Shown: positions 1 to 13,000 of the stretch, piece by piece | Position numbering within the stretch: the first letter of the stretch is position 1 | How the letters are laid out: the number at the start of each line of letters is the position of its first letter | DNA from: Maniola hyperantus | Taxonomy: Eukaryota > Arthropoda > Insecta > Lepidoptera > Nymphalidae | Length of the DNA stretch: 64,000 nucleotides | Assembly: GCF_902806685.2 (NCBI RefSeq) | Contig: NC_048539.1 | Location: 6,770,501-6,834,500 of the forward strand | Reading direction: 5' to 3' | The notes under the pieces: model-generated | Seen by the model: the letters and a program-made list of their open reading frames with translations, nothing else | Told to the model about the DNA's origin: nothing | Databases searched by the model: none | Translations under genes and position numbers: made by a program

Positions 1-3000
1 ACCTCGTGTCGTCGCATCGCTCGTTCGTGTCTCGCTGCGAAGTGGTGGAGCTTTCGAAGGAGCTTTCGGGGCGAGGAGACCACCTCGTGCTATTTCTATT
101 CACCGATACCATGGAAGTGTGCAAGAAACGATCCAAGGTTAGTACTGTTTATCTTTATTCTTTGAAAAAACTAAGGCGCAATCTGTATTTGTATGTGTGT
201 TCACTTATAGCTTCTAAATGGATTTCAATGCGGTGTTTACTATTATTTAGAAGGTTTACTATGTGTGAAGCCATGGTTACTTAGCTAGTTAGGCATAATT
301 ATAATTTAAATAAATTAATTTAATCCCCGAATTTTGAGAAAATGATTTCCACAATATCGTAAATATGGTCTTATTATATTCTTATATGTCAAACTTTTGT
401 ATCCTTTTTATATCTGATTGTATTATATAATCATCAATGTTTTTTTCCAAAAAGTGATGGCTAATATTAATTGAGGAGCTGGCGAACAAAATGGTGTAAT
501 TACACTTCTGATCAACAATTTTTTTTTCTTTTCTCCCCATGTTTTTAACCCACTGAATATAAATCAAAATAATTTCCAAGCACAACAGCTTAAAACTATA
601 CTAAAATTGAGTCCAAAGTTCGTGATTCGGTGAAAACTATACAAGTGCAGAAAAGTTCAACAGCTTTCATTCAGTTTTTGCTCTTCCTGTAAAAAAAATA
701 TTTCATGCAATTACGCCGTTAGGTTCACGAGCTTACCTAAATTAATCCTACGAAGTATCAGAATATTATGAAAGTCGTATATGTGTGTTATAGGCTTTCA
801 ACAGTAAAAGCCCAACGAACGGAACGGGCACGATGCGGCTAGGGTCCAGCAAGCTCTACAGACACATATCACTCATGCCGCTCAGCACTGTCAAGTGTGT
901 CGTCGACATTCGAGAGGCGGAAGGTTCGTGAACATCATTTTTCTACACTACATTTACTTAGCAGTCTACTACAAATGCGCTGATGGAACCAGGTCCATAA
1001 TTTTCATGTCATCATTGCCGTCCGACCGACGTCCACACCTGAACATAGATCCACCACAGCCACAGTTTACGCCTGCTGAATCCAGCTGCTTCCTGCGACT
1101 CGTTTGATATATTCCGTCCACAGTCGTCGTCTGACACTGCGTTTTCCAGTGCGATGTCCATTGTCTACTGCCCCGCCGTTTTCGTAACATTGTATTGAGC
1201 ATCAGTAGGACAGATTTTAAGGTGTATGGTAGGGAGCAAAAGCAAAGCAATTACTTTCACAATAGAGATTCAAATAATAAATTGTGTGCAAGATTGATTT
1301 CATTTTACTCAACAATACATTGTAGCAGATTTTTGTATTTTAAGTTTTAGAGTTTTATTGAAGAATTTTCTAAAAAATGCTGTTTTGCAGACTGCCACAA
1401 CGTGTTTGCGCTAATGTGCCGCAGCAATCAAGAGCTGAAGGAAAAGCTGTATTCGTTCATGATCACGGACGAAACGGTCGACAAGTCGCACTTCCTGCGG
1501 CAGCTGTGCCGGCAGATGGCCAACACTGTCTGCAAGCCTGACGCCGTGAGTGTCATTATGTTTTCGCACTTAATATTTGAAACTTCCCCAATTACACATT
1601 ATAAAATTATAGTTCTATTAATCCATACACGCAATAGACCATTTAATGTGTTCGAACTCACGTTCCCCTGTTACAGCAGCTCATTAGGCATTATTAATTC
1701 ACTACTCATATCGAAAGTATGTTTGTTTGTCCCTCAATCACATTACAATGGGCTTAATTTTTCTCTATTTTTTATAGACTACGAACCTTCTCTGAACAAA
1801 AAACGTTCATATGTCGGTGTGCCAAAAATCTATTTTAGATCCGCTATCTTGAAAAAAATTAGCTTCTCATTATTATTAACACCTTTTCCTTTATAATATA
1901 ATATAGCTAAGTACAGAAGACAAACTTTTTCTATAAAAATGTAATTTTTATATTGGTGCCTACGAAACTTTTCTAGGCTTCGTTGCGCCGGGCCTGGGGT
2001 TTTTTCGTATAGGATTTGATGCAGCTCCTTTACAGTAAATGTTGTTGACATACAGGATAAGTTCTTGGCGTGCCTGGATTCGCATCAGCTCGACATTGAT
2101 ACAAGTGATCTCGCGCTCAGCACACTCTCCAAGGTATCAAAGTTCGCAGCGCGCACTAGGATAAAGGTAGGCCCTACTTGTTTTGCCTAGCTATTTTTTT
2201 GTATCATCAAGATGCCACATTTATAGATGAGATAGATTTTTCTGCAGATGTATAGTATTGTTATTTTGTAGATAATGTTGCTAATCCGGTTGTTCACAAT
2301 CTCTTAAACTAAATTGACAGGTCTGAAAATAGTGCTATTCTTTTCACAGCGTTCGATGTGTAAAAGAATAGCATAACTTTTACATATGTCAGCTTTGACT
2401 GTGTTTAATTGAATTAGAACCGATGTATATGGAATTAGATATAGTCTATCTTCCAAATATTAGCATGAATTAGTTCTTAGAAGTGTATCTAGCTTAGCTT
2501 GCATCAATAGTAATAACAAATGAATAACAATTTTAGTGAGGGGAAGAATTAAAACTTGGTCAGCGTAACTAAGGCATGATGTTCAGTATTAAAAAGATGT
2601 TTTCGATAGAGATCAAAATTCATGTTACGAAGATGCATTGTCTAAAAATAAATAATCACTATAAAAAATATGTTGCGAGATGGACTAATATTGGGTATTA
2701 GTAACAAACGAATTTCTAGCTGGTTCTTTTCGCTAGTATGATCCAAACTTGCGGGATTCAAGCAGTACTCGAAACTGGGCGTAAGTTGTCTCGCAGGCGA
2801 TACAGTCCAGAGCGAAATTGACAAAGCAGGGCACTAGACGCATATCTATAGGGTCTTATATGGATCTATAGTCGACGCATTTTAAACTGAGTCGTCGAGT
2901 TATCTGTCTGTTTTTCTCGCACTTTCAGGTCGTAGGTAAGTGCGAGCGAAACAAACAGATAACTCGACGACTCAGTTTAAAATGCGTTGACTATAGTCGC

Positions 3001-5586
3001 ATATCACAGGTTGGCTAACCCAGATCCATCATTTCTGTGACTTAAAACGATGCTCTTGGCGCGTCAGTCGGCTGTCACTACGAGTCGCGGAGCAGGACAG
3101 ACGTATATTTACATCTTATGCGTTTGTCTTTGCAGCTCGTTGTTTGTTCAAAATCTGCTCTGACTTACGCTGTGCCCTTAGTATAAATGTTTTAAGTTTT
3201 AGAAAACGAAATTGTCCAGCTCCCTTATATATTTACCCTTATCGGAAGCTTTGTAAAATAAAAATCTACTCTAAAAATAAAGCATTTACGGTGTATCTGC
3301 TGTCTGTCGAAACTCACGGAAATCTAAGCGTGGGATGTGCAAACACGGGCAACTGCGTCGCCTGCCTGTCAGAAACGCTCAGACTAGTCTGCTGCGGCAG
3401 TTATAGGTACCGGCAAACATCTTGAATATGCGCAATAGTTGATTTTTAAGTGTTATTCGCACACCAAATTCTACCACGCGGCAGTACGTGATAGGTTGAT
3501 CCGTCGGCCTTCGTTTCCTGCGTGGCGCCATCTTTCTCACAGTAGCTACGCCGCTTTTTGCTCAAGTTGTTTGCCGGTCGCTACTCGAGTAGCTCGGTAG
3601 TGTACAGTGGGCGGGTGTGTTGTAGCTGGAGGCGCTGGCGGGGCTGGGCGGCTGGCTGCGCGCCGACCCGGGTGCCGTCCTCCTTGACACATGGGTATTG
3701 CGCGCTCACTTACTCGCACAGGTCTGCCGTCTGACGCTCACTCACGCACGAACCAACCACCATCATGCCACTTAAGATCATCGTCACGCCGTTTCCTGAC
3801 TCCTGATACTGTGTTGCCATATCATTACGTCGATCTCACCATTGTCATTGCTCTTTAACGAATTTTGTGTACATACCTGCGAGTTTCAAAATGTAAACAT
3901 ACAAAGGGAAACTTCTGTGTAATTATTTTCAATGTCCAATCAGATATTATGTGGTAATTTTATAATTTACTAGATGCGTGCAATGCATGCGTTGCAATAA
4001 GACTAGCGCGTCACTATTGATGGTACTATGTCCGAAATTTAGCCGTAAATCGCAACAAAAACTGCAAAGTTTTAACTCAATCATATGAACGTTGCGCGAA
4101 CGTATGAGTAACGAACAGACGGACAAACATTACATTTTTTTTATATTATATAAGATTTTTGTTCGAAGCCGAACTCTTGATCTATATTAGTGGTATAAAA
4201 CTGATTTTGTAAAAGTTCCCGATGTTCTCTTGGTTCTCTTCTCTTCTGCCGAAGAAGGTGGTTCTTTATTCAGCCCGAAACTTAGCTTAGCTTTGAACTG
4301 TCACAGGAATTAGCGTGCACGCTAGTTGGCGCGTTTTAATTGCTTTATAACAAGTAAATAAGCTCGCATCACATTACAAATACGAAGTGACTCATACAGA
4401 TATAATGCTTGGCTTAGGATCATCTGTATTAACTGTTTGTGAGCGTGCCATACCTACAGTGGTTGGGTTGTCTTTTTCGCCACAGTACGTTTCATTAGTT
4501 CTTAATGGGAAATGGATCACGTAGATTGTTGCTTACTAATTTCGTTCATTTGAGGTATTCGGCACTAAGTTAAGATTTAAATATAAATACACTATATTTG
4601 ACTATGTAGCTACTAATAGATTAATACGCGTGACATTATTAACACAATTTGGTGATGTTTTATAGCGTATGAAATTTTGGTTCATCAGGATTATAGGATT
4701 ATATGTAAATCAAGCTAATGCAATAACCTATTATATTTATGACAATATGATTGCTTGTATTCTGGTTTCTGGTAACATTGCGATGGGTGAATCCGCAAAG
4801 GTTCAAAGTACACTGTGGTGAAGCGAAGCGACGCGTTCTTTGACTGTATTTCAAGAGTCCTTACAAGAGTTCTTCACAAGGCTTCTTTTTTGCTTTGGAT
4901 AATTTTTTATAGTAGTCATGATAAAGTTAATTCATTTTAAAATATTTTTGAAACGACGTATCGCTTGGTTTCTACTCTGTCGGAATGTCCTTTGAACTAA
5001 AGTTCACGGTATTGTAGAACCTTATTAAGAAGTACTTAATTATGTAAATAGCAAAAATGTAGTAGAATTTCATTCACATTACAGGTGGGGCGTGCTCTTT
5101 CATTCAACAAAACCCCTTCGAAGCTGAAACGAGCGATGTCGTCAATGATCTCGCCTTTCGGCTCGACTTCAAATCTGACCCCCGCGTCGCAGCTCGCGCA
5201 AATGAGGCTCGCCAGCTGCAATAATATCAATGTAAGTCTATAAGTAACTTTTCGCTCGTGAAGAGTTTGCAATTCTATTCTTTTCCTTCGGTCTCCTTAC
5301 GATTGTAACCTTTGCCACCGAATTCATTTGACATTTATTTTTAATCTATTGAAGGATTTCTACGAAAAAATATTTTAATATTACTCAGTGAAGCAGCAAT
5401 GTAGAACCTACCAATATGAAATGAGTTTGATCTGTCATTTAGTGTTGATCACTGAGTTTACGAATCACCCCGTAGGAGACGGGTGCGAGCGGCGGCGGCG
5501 AGGGCGCGGCAGTGCTGGTGGCGCCGCTGTCGGTGCAGCCCACGCGCAAGGCGGCGGGCGCGGCCAGCGCGCTGCGGCGCTTCTGA
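1..5586 (+). CDS. ECT2: ECT2/pebble RhoGEF, 3' exons (5' partial)
   Basis: Rho guanine-nucleotide exchange factor that activates RhoA at the cell equator for cytokinesis. Only the C-terminal part is in the window. Coding exons: 1-137, 794-923, 1391-1545, 2056-2166, 5085-5231, 5476-5586, with TGA at 5584-5586. All joins keep frame with GT-AG sites. The first three exons read as the end of the PH domain (ELSGRGDHLVLFLFTDT, then LYRHISLMPLSTVK, then LCRQMANTVCKPDA). Exon 5 holds the basic tail with SFNKTPSKLKRAMSS and a Ser/Thr-rich ISPFGSTSNLTPAS stretch, typical of the ECT2 C-terminus. The last exon is GC-rich and ends in a basic ALRRF. BRCT and DH domains must lie left of the window. Intron 4 is 2.9 kb and contains a MITE and a possible cassette exon. 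The family is firm; the C-terminal exon order is inferred from phase. Confidence 0.93.
2866..2995. mobile_element. Palindromic MITE in ECT2 intron 4
   Basis: Two arms of about 60 bp are near-perfect inverted repeats. The ends read TATAGTCGACGCATTTTAAA and its complement, with a short central loop near 2925-2937. Ends starting in TA suggest a TA-target (Tc1/mariner-like) MITE. The family was not identified. Confidence 0.75.
3626..3721 (+). other. Candidate 32-codon cassette exon in ECT2 intron 4
   Basis: A GC-rich island in an AT-rich intron. It follows a TAG acceptor (3623-3625) and precedes GTCTGC. It is 96 nt, phase 0 at both ends, so it could be included between exons 4 and 5 without breaking frame. 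The open reading starts LEALAGLGGWLRADPG. The donor is weak and no counterpart is remembered from other ECT2 proteins. Confidence 0.3.
5321..5437. repeat. Short MITE-like repeat, copy 1
   Basis: About 117 bp that reappear at 62268-62388 with roughly 85-90% identity by eye. The ends are inverted: TCATTTGACATT at the left and AATATGAAATGAG at the right. It lies just upstream of the last ECT2 exon, inside intron 5. Confidence 0.6.
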
Positions 5587-5649
5587 CGCCGCTCGCAGCG
5601 CACGCTGTGACCGCGATCATGTGAGAGACCACCAAGACGGTCGCTAAAT

Positions 5650-6350
5650 TGAAAAAATTCAAAATTCAAATAATTTATTCAAAATAGGTAAATAAATTAC
5701 AGTTTTTGATGGTCGGTTGTTGGATTTGTAGAATATTTGAAGATATAGTGGTGATAATTATTACGCGAAATTAAAACTAAAGCTACGACGGTTCCAAACG
5801 CGCCCAGGTTTGAGAAGAGCCCACAAAGAACTCGGCCGGGTATTCTTTTTATTATCACCACTTTACAAAATCACTTAAATTTATTAGAACTAACACAAAG
5901 CTGTTAAGCAACTCATTCCCAAGCTTTCTTATCATTTAAATAATCCTTTAAATTTTAATAGGATTTTTCAATAAGTTTACGTTTTATGAAAACTTTGAAC
6001 TTGTTGAGAAACATCTCCAATATGTTTTCTGGAAGCTTATTATAAAAACGTATAGAATTACGAACAAATGAATTGCTAACTTTACTTAGCCTAGAGGCGA
6101 GACAAGTTTATTTTTATTTCTAGTATTTACATTATGACAGTCACTTTTTTTGAATTAATTTATGTTTTTATGGACGTACAATAAATTTTCAAAAATATAT
6201 TGATTATGCACTGTCATAAATTTAACTTCTCTAAATTTAGTTCTCAGCGACTCTCATGGTCCCATACTATATATGGCTCGAGCAGCCCTTTTCTGTAGAA
6301 TTTATATCAGCAGCATTATCCCATAATAATATACCATATGACATAATGCT
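5650..6350 (-). mobile_element. Non-LTR retrotransposon remnant, 3' end of reverse transcriptase ORF
   Basis: Reading the - strand from about 6350 downward gives YFHSIMSYGILLWGNAA, then NTRNKNKLVSP, then LSKVSNSFVRNSIRFYNKLP and NILEMFLNKFKVFIKRKL. These are the familiar C-terminal patterns of insect jockey/CR1-type reverse transcriptase ORFs. Stops and frameshifts make it dead. The AT-rich tail at 5650-5690 (TTGAATAAATTATTTGAAT on the - strand) is the usual 3' end. A second piece of the same 3' end lies near 63018-63360. Confidence 0.82.
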
Positions 6351-7213
6351 GTGAAAGTAACTAAAATATGGTTCCAATACATAAAAAAATTTACGACGTT
6401 AAGATTTGTGATTTTACTTTCGAATTATGACAATGTTTTATCGATTTTACTGTACTGTAATTCTAATTGCCAAGTGATCCAGTTTATATTCTCGTTGGAC
6501 CCAGTGATGAGGACAATTTCATATTCGAGATACGGCAATTAAATGTAATTTATTAGTTCGAGGCCAGGCCGATGCAGTGAATTTATTAAGGTGGATCCAC
6601 ACCTGTGCACGCGCACCAATTATTTGCACACAACGCGCATTGAACTTGGTCTCTGTGCGTACGTGCATATCGTGAACGTGTATATCGTGTATATCATGCT
6701 TCCCGCCGAAACTTTTACAACATGCACGCAAACACTCGTGGACACGTCCACATTGTTTTTATGTTGTTATGATGCGCACTGTGTGCACGGTTCGTGCGCG
6801 TGCGCAGGAGTAGATCGCCCTTTAGACAAGAAATGTGCCTTTGTATCGTGATGGTGATCTGATCGTGTCGATCAAGAAAGTCGATTTTGATAGTATTATA
6901 TTAGAGTGAGAACGAAGGAACTTCGAGTGTTAAAGATTGAATCTTTAAAATAATGTAGATATTATAAAATCGATATTGTTAGTGCGACTTGTGCTATAAG
7001 TTGTACAATTACTATAAAACAAAATAAATTTGTATAAATTTAAGACGACTGTCTAAAGCCACCGTCGTAAAATATAAGTTGTACTAAACTATTGTAATAA
7101 TAGAAAATGTTAAAAGTTGCCGTATTAAGGAAGGCATCCACTAGAGACGGATCGGGCAACAACGAACAACGGTGCCGCAAGCATTTTGTTAGTATGTGTG
7201 TGTATGTATGTAT

Positions 7214-7257
7214 GGGACGGATAATACGTACATATGTACCTATGTATTATCCGTCCC
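7214..7257. repeat. Perfect 14-bp stem-loop
   Basis: GGGACGGATAATAC at 7214-7227 pairs perfectly with GTATTATCCGTCCC at 7244-7257 across a 16-nt loop. A further weaker inverted pair (GTCGACCC/GGGTCGAC) lies just downstream around 7269-7334, so the whole may be a decayed MITE. Confidence 0.7.
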
Positions 7258-7639
7258 GCGGCGCCTATAGTCGACCCAGTTACATATGAAAAAATGTGTA
7301 GCAGACGGATTTTTGCGTTGTAACGGGGTCGACCCGGCTCGCCTGGTGGACGCTCTTCCTAATGCTAGTTGAAATAATTTGAATGTTACGCCAAATGTCC
7401 ACTGGCAAGTTTTCTTGTCGCTTTCATGTCATTTTCTGCAAGTTTTTAGTACACAAAAATTGCAGAAGGTGACTTACTGTGAGTTTAAACAGTTCAACAA
7501 AGTGTAGATTAACAATTTGAATCACCCCCGACAGGTGAAGGTTACCATAATATTGCATTGTAGTCGAGATCGAGTCCATAAGACAAGTGCAAGTATAGTC
7601 CGTAAAAAATAACTCCACACGCGCCATTTTAACTATGGG

Positions 7640-7745
7640 TGTACTGCTACGTCAAAAGTACGGTTCACCTTTAAAATAAGGGCTAAAATCGTACTATTGA
7701 CATGAAATAGTAAAACGTTAAAATGGCGCGTGAAGAATTAAATTT
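7640..7745. repeat. Palindromic interspersed repeat, copy 1
   Basis: Contains GTCAAAAGTACGGTTCACC and the inverted AAATCGTACTATTGACAT, then AAAATGGCGCGTGAAG. A second copy with the same layout is at about 24085-24200. It probably belongs to a MITE family with inverted ends around TGTCAAAAGTACGATT. Confidence 0.6.
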
Positions 7746-8060
7746 TACGCGTTATAATATAATTATCAACGACAGATCCCTACACTGGCTGAGAAAACAT
7801 TTGAAATCCTCAAATGATTAAACAGATTTTCATCAAACATGGCTAAGAACCGTCTAGATTAAACAAGCTTCCGAATCAAAGACACTATATACAAATCGGT
7901 CCATCAGTTTGTGTGTTAAAAATACCTCTGTTTGTGTCGGGGGTTAAAAAGTGACTCGTGCGAGAAGTTACGAAAGCTTGCAAGTGGGCATTAGGCTTTA
8001 AGGACATAAAAGAGTTTTATGGTTTGGAACTTATGTGTGTACATATATATGTATAAAATA

Positions 8061-8239
8061 CAGTACCCGACAGGAAATATTGTACATCAACCTTTAGAAA
8101 GGATTGCGGTTTTGTAGAGCGTTGCCTCTGTCGTTGAGACCGACAAAACGTCACACAGGTATGAGTGACAGAGATAACGCTCTACGAAGCCGAAACCTTT
8201 TTCTAATAGTTGATGTACAATATTTCCTGCCGGCTACTG
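8061..8239. mobile_element. Tc1/mariner-type MITE with TA duplication
   Basis: 179 bp with long imperfect inverted arms: CAGTACCCGACAGGAAATAT at the left, matched by the complement of the right end. It begins CAGTA, ends TACTG and is flanked by TA on both sides (8059-8060 and 8240-8241), as expected for Tc1/mariner-mobilised MITEs. No coding capacity. Confidence 0.82.
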
Positions 8240-9576
8240 TAAAGTAATATTGCAAACGACGGTGACTTCCGACAACGCCACTAAGTCATTCATCTCCATT
8301 CACGTATTAATAGTTAGGGTCTCATCTCCACTATTCTGGCGGCTATTCGCATCTACTAGTTTTTGGGATCTGTGTAATATCTTGAGTAATTTAAATCAGA
8401 AGCCGCGTTCACACCAATAAAATTTGACTTGTGTATTGAACTTTGTATGCGACGTGATTACTTTCGCCGCAAATTAGAATCTTTTTCTACGTCCACAGAC
8501 TATACTCGAATTTTTAATCAAACAACATTTTTTGACATTTCCAGTCCCACCCGTATTTATGAAAAATAAATAGTGCTGGGGACAACAACATAGTGGTATG
8601 AACCACCAATCCATTTGGTACATTAGCTACGGGTAATTTTAGAAACGTGTCATACATCGTTAGTCGATAGTTTAATGGAATTAATGGTTTATCCTGCTGT
8701 AAATTACTTAGTAACATCTAAGAACATCTTATTACTCCATAAAAAAACATATTTACGTGAATCATATTCTAAAATCCCTTTTTTTAAAGCACTTTTATAC
8801 CATCTCTAGGTACTTATTTTATTTTAGTAATTATTTACTAGTTTTATAATGCTTTTTTTTTACTCTTCTTGTGAAAGTTCAATATAAAATAGAGAAGCAG
8901 GAACTAGTTCATGGACTCATTCACATGAACCAACTGAACCACATACATCACTAACATCTTAAATATGGTATCATTTTTACAATTTGACATTAGCTAATGT
9001 CAAAACGTCTTGTTTAATTAAAAATCCGACTATAATTCTCTCGTACACAATCTCTAAACTATGGCATTATGGAAAGAGATTGACCTGTCATTTTAGTTTA
9101 GTTTGTATTTTGATACATTGATTTTCGCCCAAACGACGCACAATGCAAATTTTTATTGGTGGCGACAGCTAGATATTTAAAACTTGTGTCACATAGTAAT
9201 ATTGATATTATTGAATAGTCCTGAATAATATGTAAATATTGTGATATTTTAATTTAATGAAATGGAATAGACATCGTAGGTTAGAGTAGTGTTGTATCGG
9301 GTAAAGTACTGTATCCGTCTGCTTTTGATTTTAAGCGTTCCTAATATATGCCTCGTCGCTTTTTATGAGCGTTAATTTCAGTGAATATTCGTTTGTAAAC
9401 ATAGGTGACTAATTATCGCCTATTACTTTGGGTGCGTATTACAATAATATATTATTTGTTATAATCAACTTGAACCAAAAAAGCTCAAAATCTGTGACAC
9501 GCACCCTAGCGGCGTTGATATTATGCGTACGCATGTTAATACATTGTACAAAGGTCTATATTTATAAAATATTTTA

Positions 9577-9612
9577 AATGATTGAAAGAATAAACTTTTA
9601 TTTTCAATCATT
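9577..9612. terminator. Stem-loop with poly(A) signals on both strands
   Basis: AATGATTGAAA (9577-9587) and TTTCAATCATT (9602-9612) form an 11-bp stem. The loop region holds AATAAA on the + strand (9589-9594) and, reading TTTATT at 9597-9602, AATAAA on the - strand. It lies between the convergent ECT2 and SLC6-like genes. Use as a shared 3' end is inference. Confidence 0.4.
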
Positions 9613-10067
9613 GGTTATTTAATTTTCATATTAAAACTCATTACAATAGCATAAATTTGTATAATCAAAACGTAAATAACAATCCAAAAAATCATAAAAA
9701 TAGGAATACCTGACAGGAATCATGATATATATACAACACCCGTTGTTTTTAGTTTCCTAAAAAGTTAAAGATAAAACTTATGGGGCAAACATTTTTATTA
9801 GGGTATAAGGGGTAAGCTTTAATTTTAATGTGGCATATTGGAAAACTCGATACATTTAAGAGTTGTCAAAATGCATTGTCGTTACACTGTATTCAAATTT
9901 CTGTTAGCATTTGGATAGGGTAAACCTTCGTTAAGGCTGTATAACAAAGTAGTTCAATCTAGCGTTCTTTTTCGCAGGGTACATTATGAAAGGGATAAAA
10001 AAATGCATTTAGAATTGCCATTTTAGTTTAGAAATAGTGAGCAGCAAAATCAGTAAGAAAATATTCG

Positions 10068-13000
10068 TTAACGCCGCTCATTGTGGGCTTGTCTAAGATA
10101 ACCGCAAATGTTCCGCACGGCGCGGATGGGCGCGGCGACCACCACGGCTGCCAGAGCCGCTGTGGACATCCATAGCAGCGAACGCGGCATCTCCGCGCTG
10201 CACAGTGTCGTCAACTTCATTATAAGTGTTACCTGGAATTTTATATTTATTCATTAATTCAAGATACGCTTACACTTGGCAATCATGCCTAGTTAAAAAT
10301 ATTGCAATCGGTTTAGAACTAGCTAAGTTATGGAATAACAACGCTATAAAAATAACCTACGCGTCGAATTGAGACCCTCTTATTAAAGTCTATTAAAAAT
10401 AAAAGCCTGAGATTTATTTTTATTTATAAAATTCAATAGACAGGTATTGATTTCACTGAATTTCAGGTTGTTTCATATTGCGGAGAACCTAAAACCTCAA
10501 CAATAAAAAATAGCGCCATAAATAATTATATCAACGTTCTAACCAATGTTATTGCCGGTATCATTTGCCATTGAGTGCCGATTCTTGAGGCGCATGCATT
10601 TTCCTCGGTTGCTACGTTCATATCAGATACAAAGTCATGGCTTCGGTAAACATACATCAGTGCCACTAGTTCAAGCAGGCATACGAAAGGCATTGCCACG
10701 CCCGTCATTATCGCGTCCACGCTCTCTAGAAGTGCTACGCCACCCTGCATGGTAATAATAAATAATTATATCATGAGGGCCATAGATATCGCCGTGAAAT
10801 TGAATTTACAAGGGGCAGTCAAAAAGCAAGTGCATAGTGACATTGTACCCTCATAGCATACTGTCAGAGTGAACTAAAGTGAGAGAACTCTTGATTTGAT
10901 CCTGAATCGATGATATGTGACAAATGTTAGGCTATTTTGATGTGAAATCATGGAAAATTTCGACTACATTAGGGCTACCTGCGTCAAATGTACCTACTAA
11001 GTAACATGTGACGTCGAAGCCTCGACGTTTTGTTAGAAGTTTCCTAACTATCGTGGAACTGGAGCGAATAACACGGTATACGGTAGTAGGTACGTGGTAT
11101 ATTTTGCAATAGGTATTAAAAATGGGTGTGACATCAACAGGTTCGAAGCGAATCGAGCGGTTAAATCACTTATGATGAATGATGACTTGAATGTTACAAC
11201 AACAAACAACATTCGAAAACTTACGGTAGTGGCAAATAGGAGGCTCAATCCCATACAGCTTAGTATTATGCCGGCTACCACCATTTGCTCTGCAAAACTA
11301 CCATTTAAAACATGTTATTGGCTACATTAATACCTACTACGCGCCTTTTAAGAGTTATAAAGGTCAAAAGTCAAAGCTAAATTGACGTTATGGCAAATTT
11401 AATGTGGCGCTGGCGGGTAATAATTCATTCAAAATATAGAGCACTTCTTTCAAATATGGTTCTAACTTCTTGGGAGTCACTGCAGTATAATGTTAGAAAT
11501 TATAAAACGTTTTTAGTACTTACACTAATTTAACTTTATATTCAAATATAGTGTGTAACGAAGTCTTAACAAGAACAAACGCCACAGTCATGTAGGAAAA
11601 AGTGAGCCCACTGAATATAAGAACAGACCTGAAACAGTAGAATGGAGAGATAACATACTAAATATCATTCACACTAAAAAGTTTTTGAAATAAAATAAAC
11701 AACAAAAGCTTACATGAAATGTGAATAATTATTGACTAATGTACACTTGGAGTACATTGGGATTATCCACAACGTGCCTGGTAACAAATTAATTTTATTT
11801 AATGAAATATAAAGAGTAGGTAAGTAGTAATAGCCTAGTAGGTTAAGTAACCTGCACTTGACCAGCGAGTTAGCAGTAGTACAAGCGAAGCAAGCTCTTG
11901 ATTTATTTTCAGTTATTTTAGGATATGGAACCGTTTGTACCTTGTAAGCGTCCCCAGAACCATGTTTCTAGAGCGTCGATTTTTTAGTAGGTACCTACTC
12001 ACTTTCATGCATGTCGTACAGTCTCTTGGTGTTGGGCTGGGTGCTGTCGACCACGGCGCAAGACGCGGCGCCGCCCGCGTGCAGCGCGGACATCAGCAGC
12101 AGCAGGCCGCTGTGCCACACGTTCTCGCCGCCGAGGTGCGGGTCTATATGCCCAGATGCTTGAATCAATACAAAATATTTTATGAAGCCTTCTCGCAACA
12201 TCGAACTCGTTGGAACTTGGAACGGACGAACGCAGCGATAAACGCACCTCATTTGTTGGTCGTGGCGTAGATATAAGTGAGCGAGACAATACAATAGAGA
12301 GAAAATGCAACAGGCAGCGTCAAGCGTGCATTGCATTTTTAGGGTTCCGTAGTAAACAAGAAACCCTTACAGTTTCGCCATGTCCGTCCGTCCGTCCGTC
12401 TTCGGTTTATCTCAGAGATTATTAGTGCTAGAAATCTGTAATTTGGCATGGGTATAAATATTAAAATTAAAAAATATATATATTAGTGTAGGTACTGATT
12501 ATTAAAAATTGTTTACCGAAATGATTTAGTCCTTTTCCATGAATAATTTCTGTTCCCATACTAGCTGAATGTATATAGAGGGCTACCTCTAACGCGTCAG
12601 CCATTCCCTGAAAGTGTTTAACTATATAAGCCGGCCGAAATATCTGCGAACCTGGCTTAGTGGCTTATGCAACGCGCTCGCGTTGGCACTGAACAGACGA
12701 AAACGGGCGAGTTGCGGGAAAGCGCATTCCAGCGAGGTTCGTAGATATTTCCGCTAGGTAGTAACATTTATTTATTGCTCGAATATACTTCATTTGGAAA
12801 GTACGTACCGCGAGAACTTCTTTAGCACCGATTCTAAAGACTTTACGTAAAGATTTGGGTCTATGCCCAGCGAGGTTGATAATCGCACAAATCAGCAGCA
12901 AGGCTACCCATGTCCAAGGTATAAATACCAGCCACGCAGACATATTATTCCAAATAAGCTGCAAAATTATAATCATTTTCTTTATTTTTATTCATCACTT

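Larger units (their letters stand above)
5587..10067. other. Convergent spacer and 3' UTRs between ECT2 and the SLC6-like gene
   Basis: Contains the LINE remnant (5650-6350), a stem-loop (7214-7257), two MITE-type repeats (7640-7745, 8061-8239) and a stem-loop with AATAAA on both strands (9577-9612). Possible ECT2 poly(A) signals are AATAAA at 7023-7028 and 9589-9594. Possible signals for the - strand gene are at 9794-9799 and 9597-9602. The small ORFs here look random. Confidence 0.6.

Noticed and set aside
3144..3425. 93-codon ORF in ECT2 intron 4
   Set aside because: It overlaps no plausible exon, and its Cys-rich C-terminal part looks like random reading. No homology recognised.
6591..7289. 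Two + strand ORFs of 60-86 codons downstream of ECT2
   Set aside because: No splice context, no domain and skewed composition (His/Cys/Tyr-rich). They are probably chance readings in the 3' flank.
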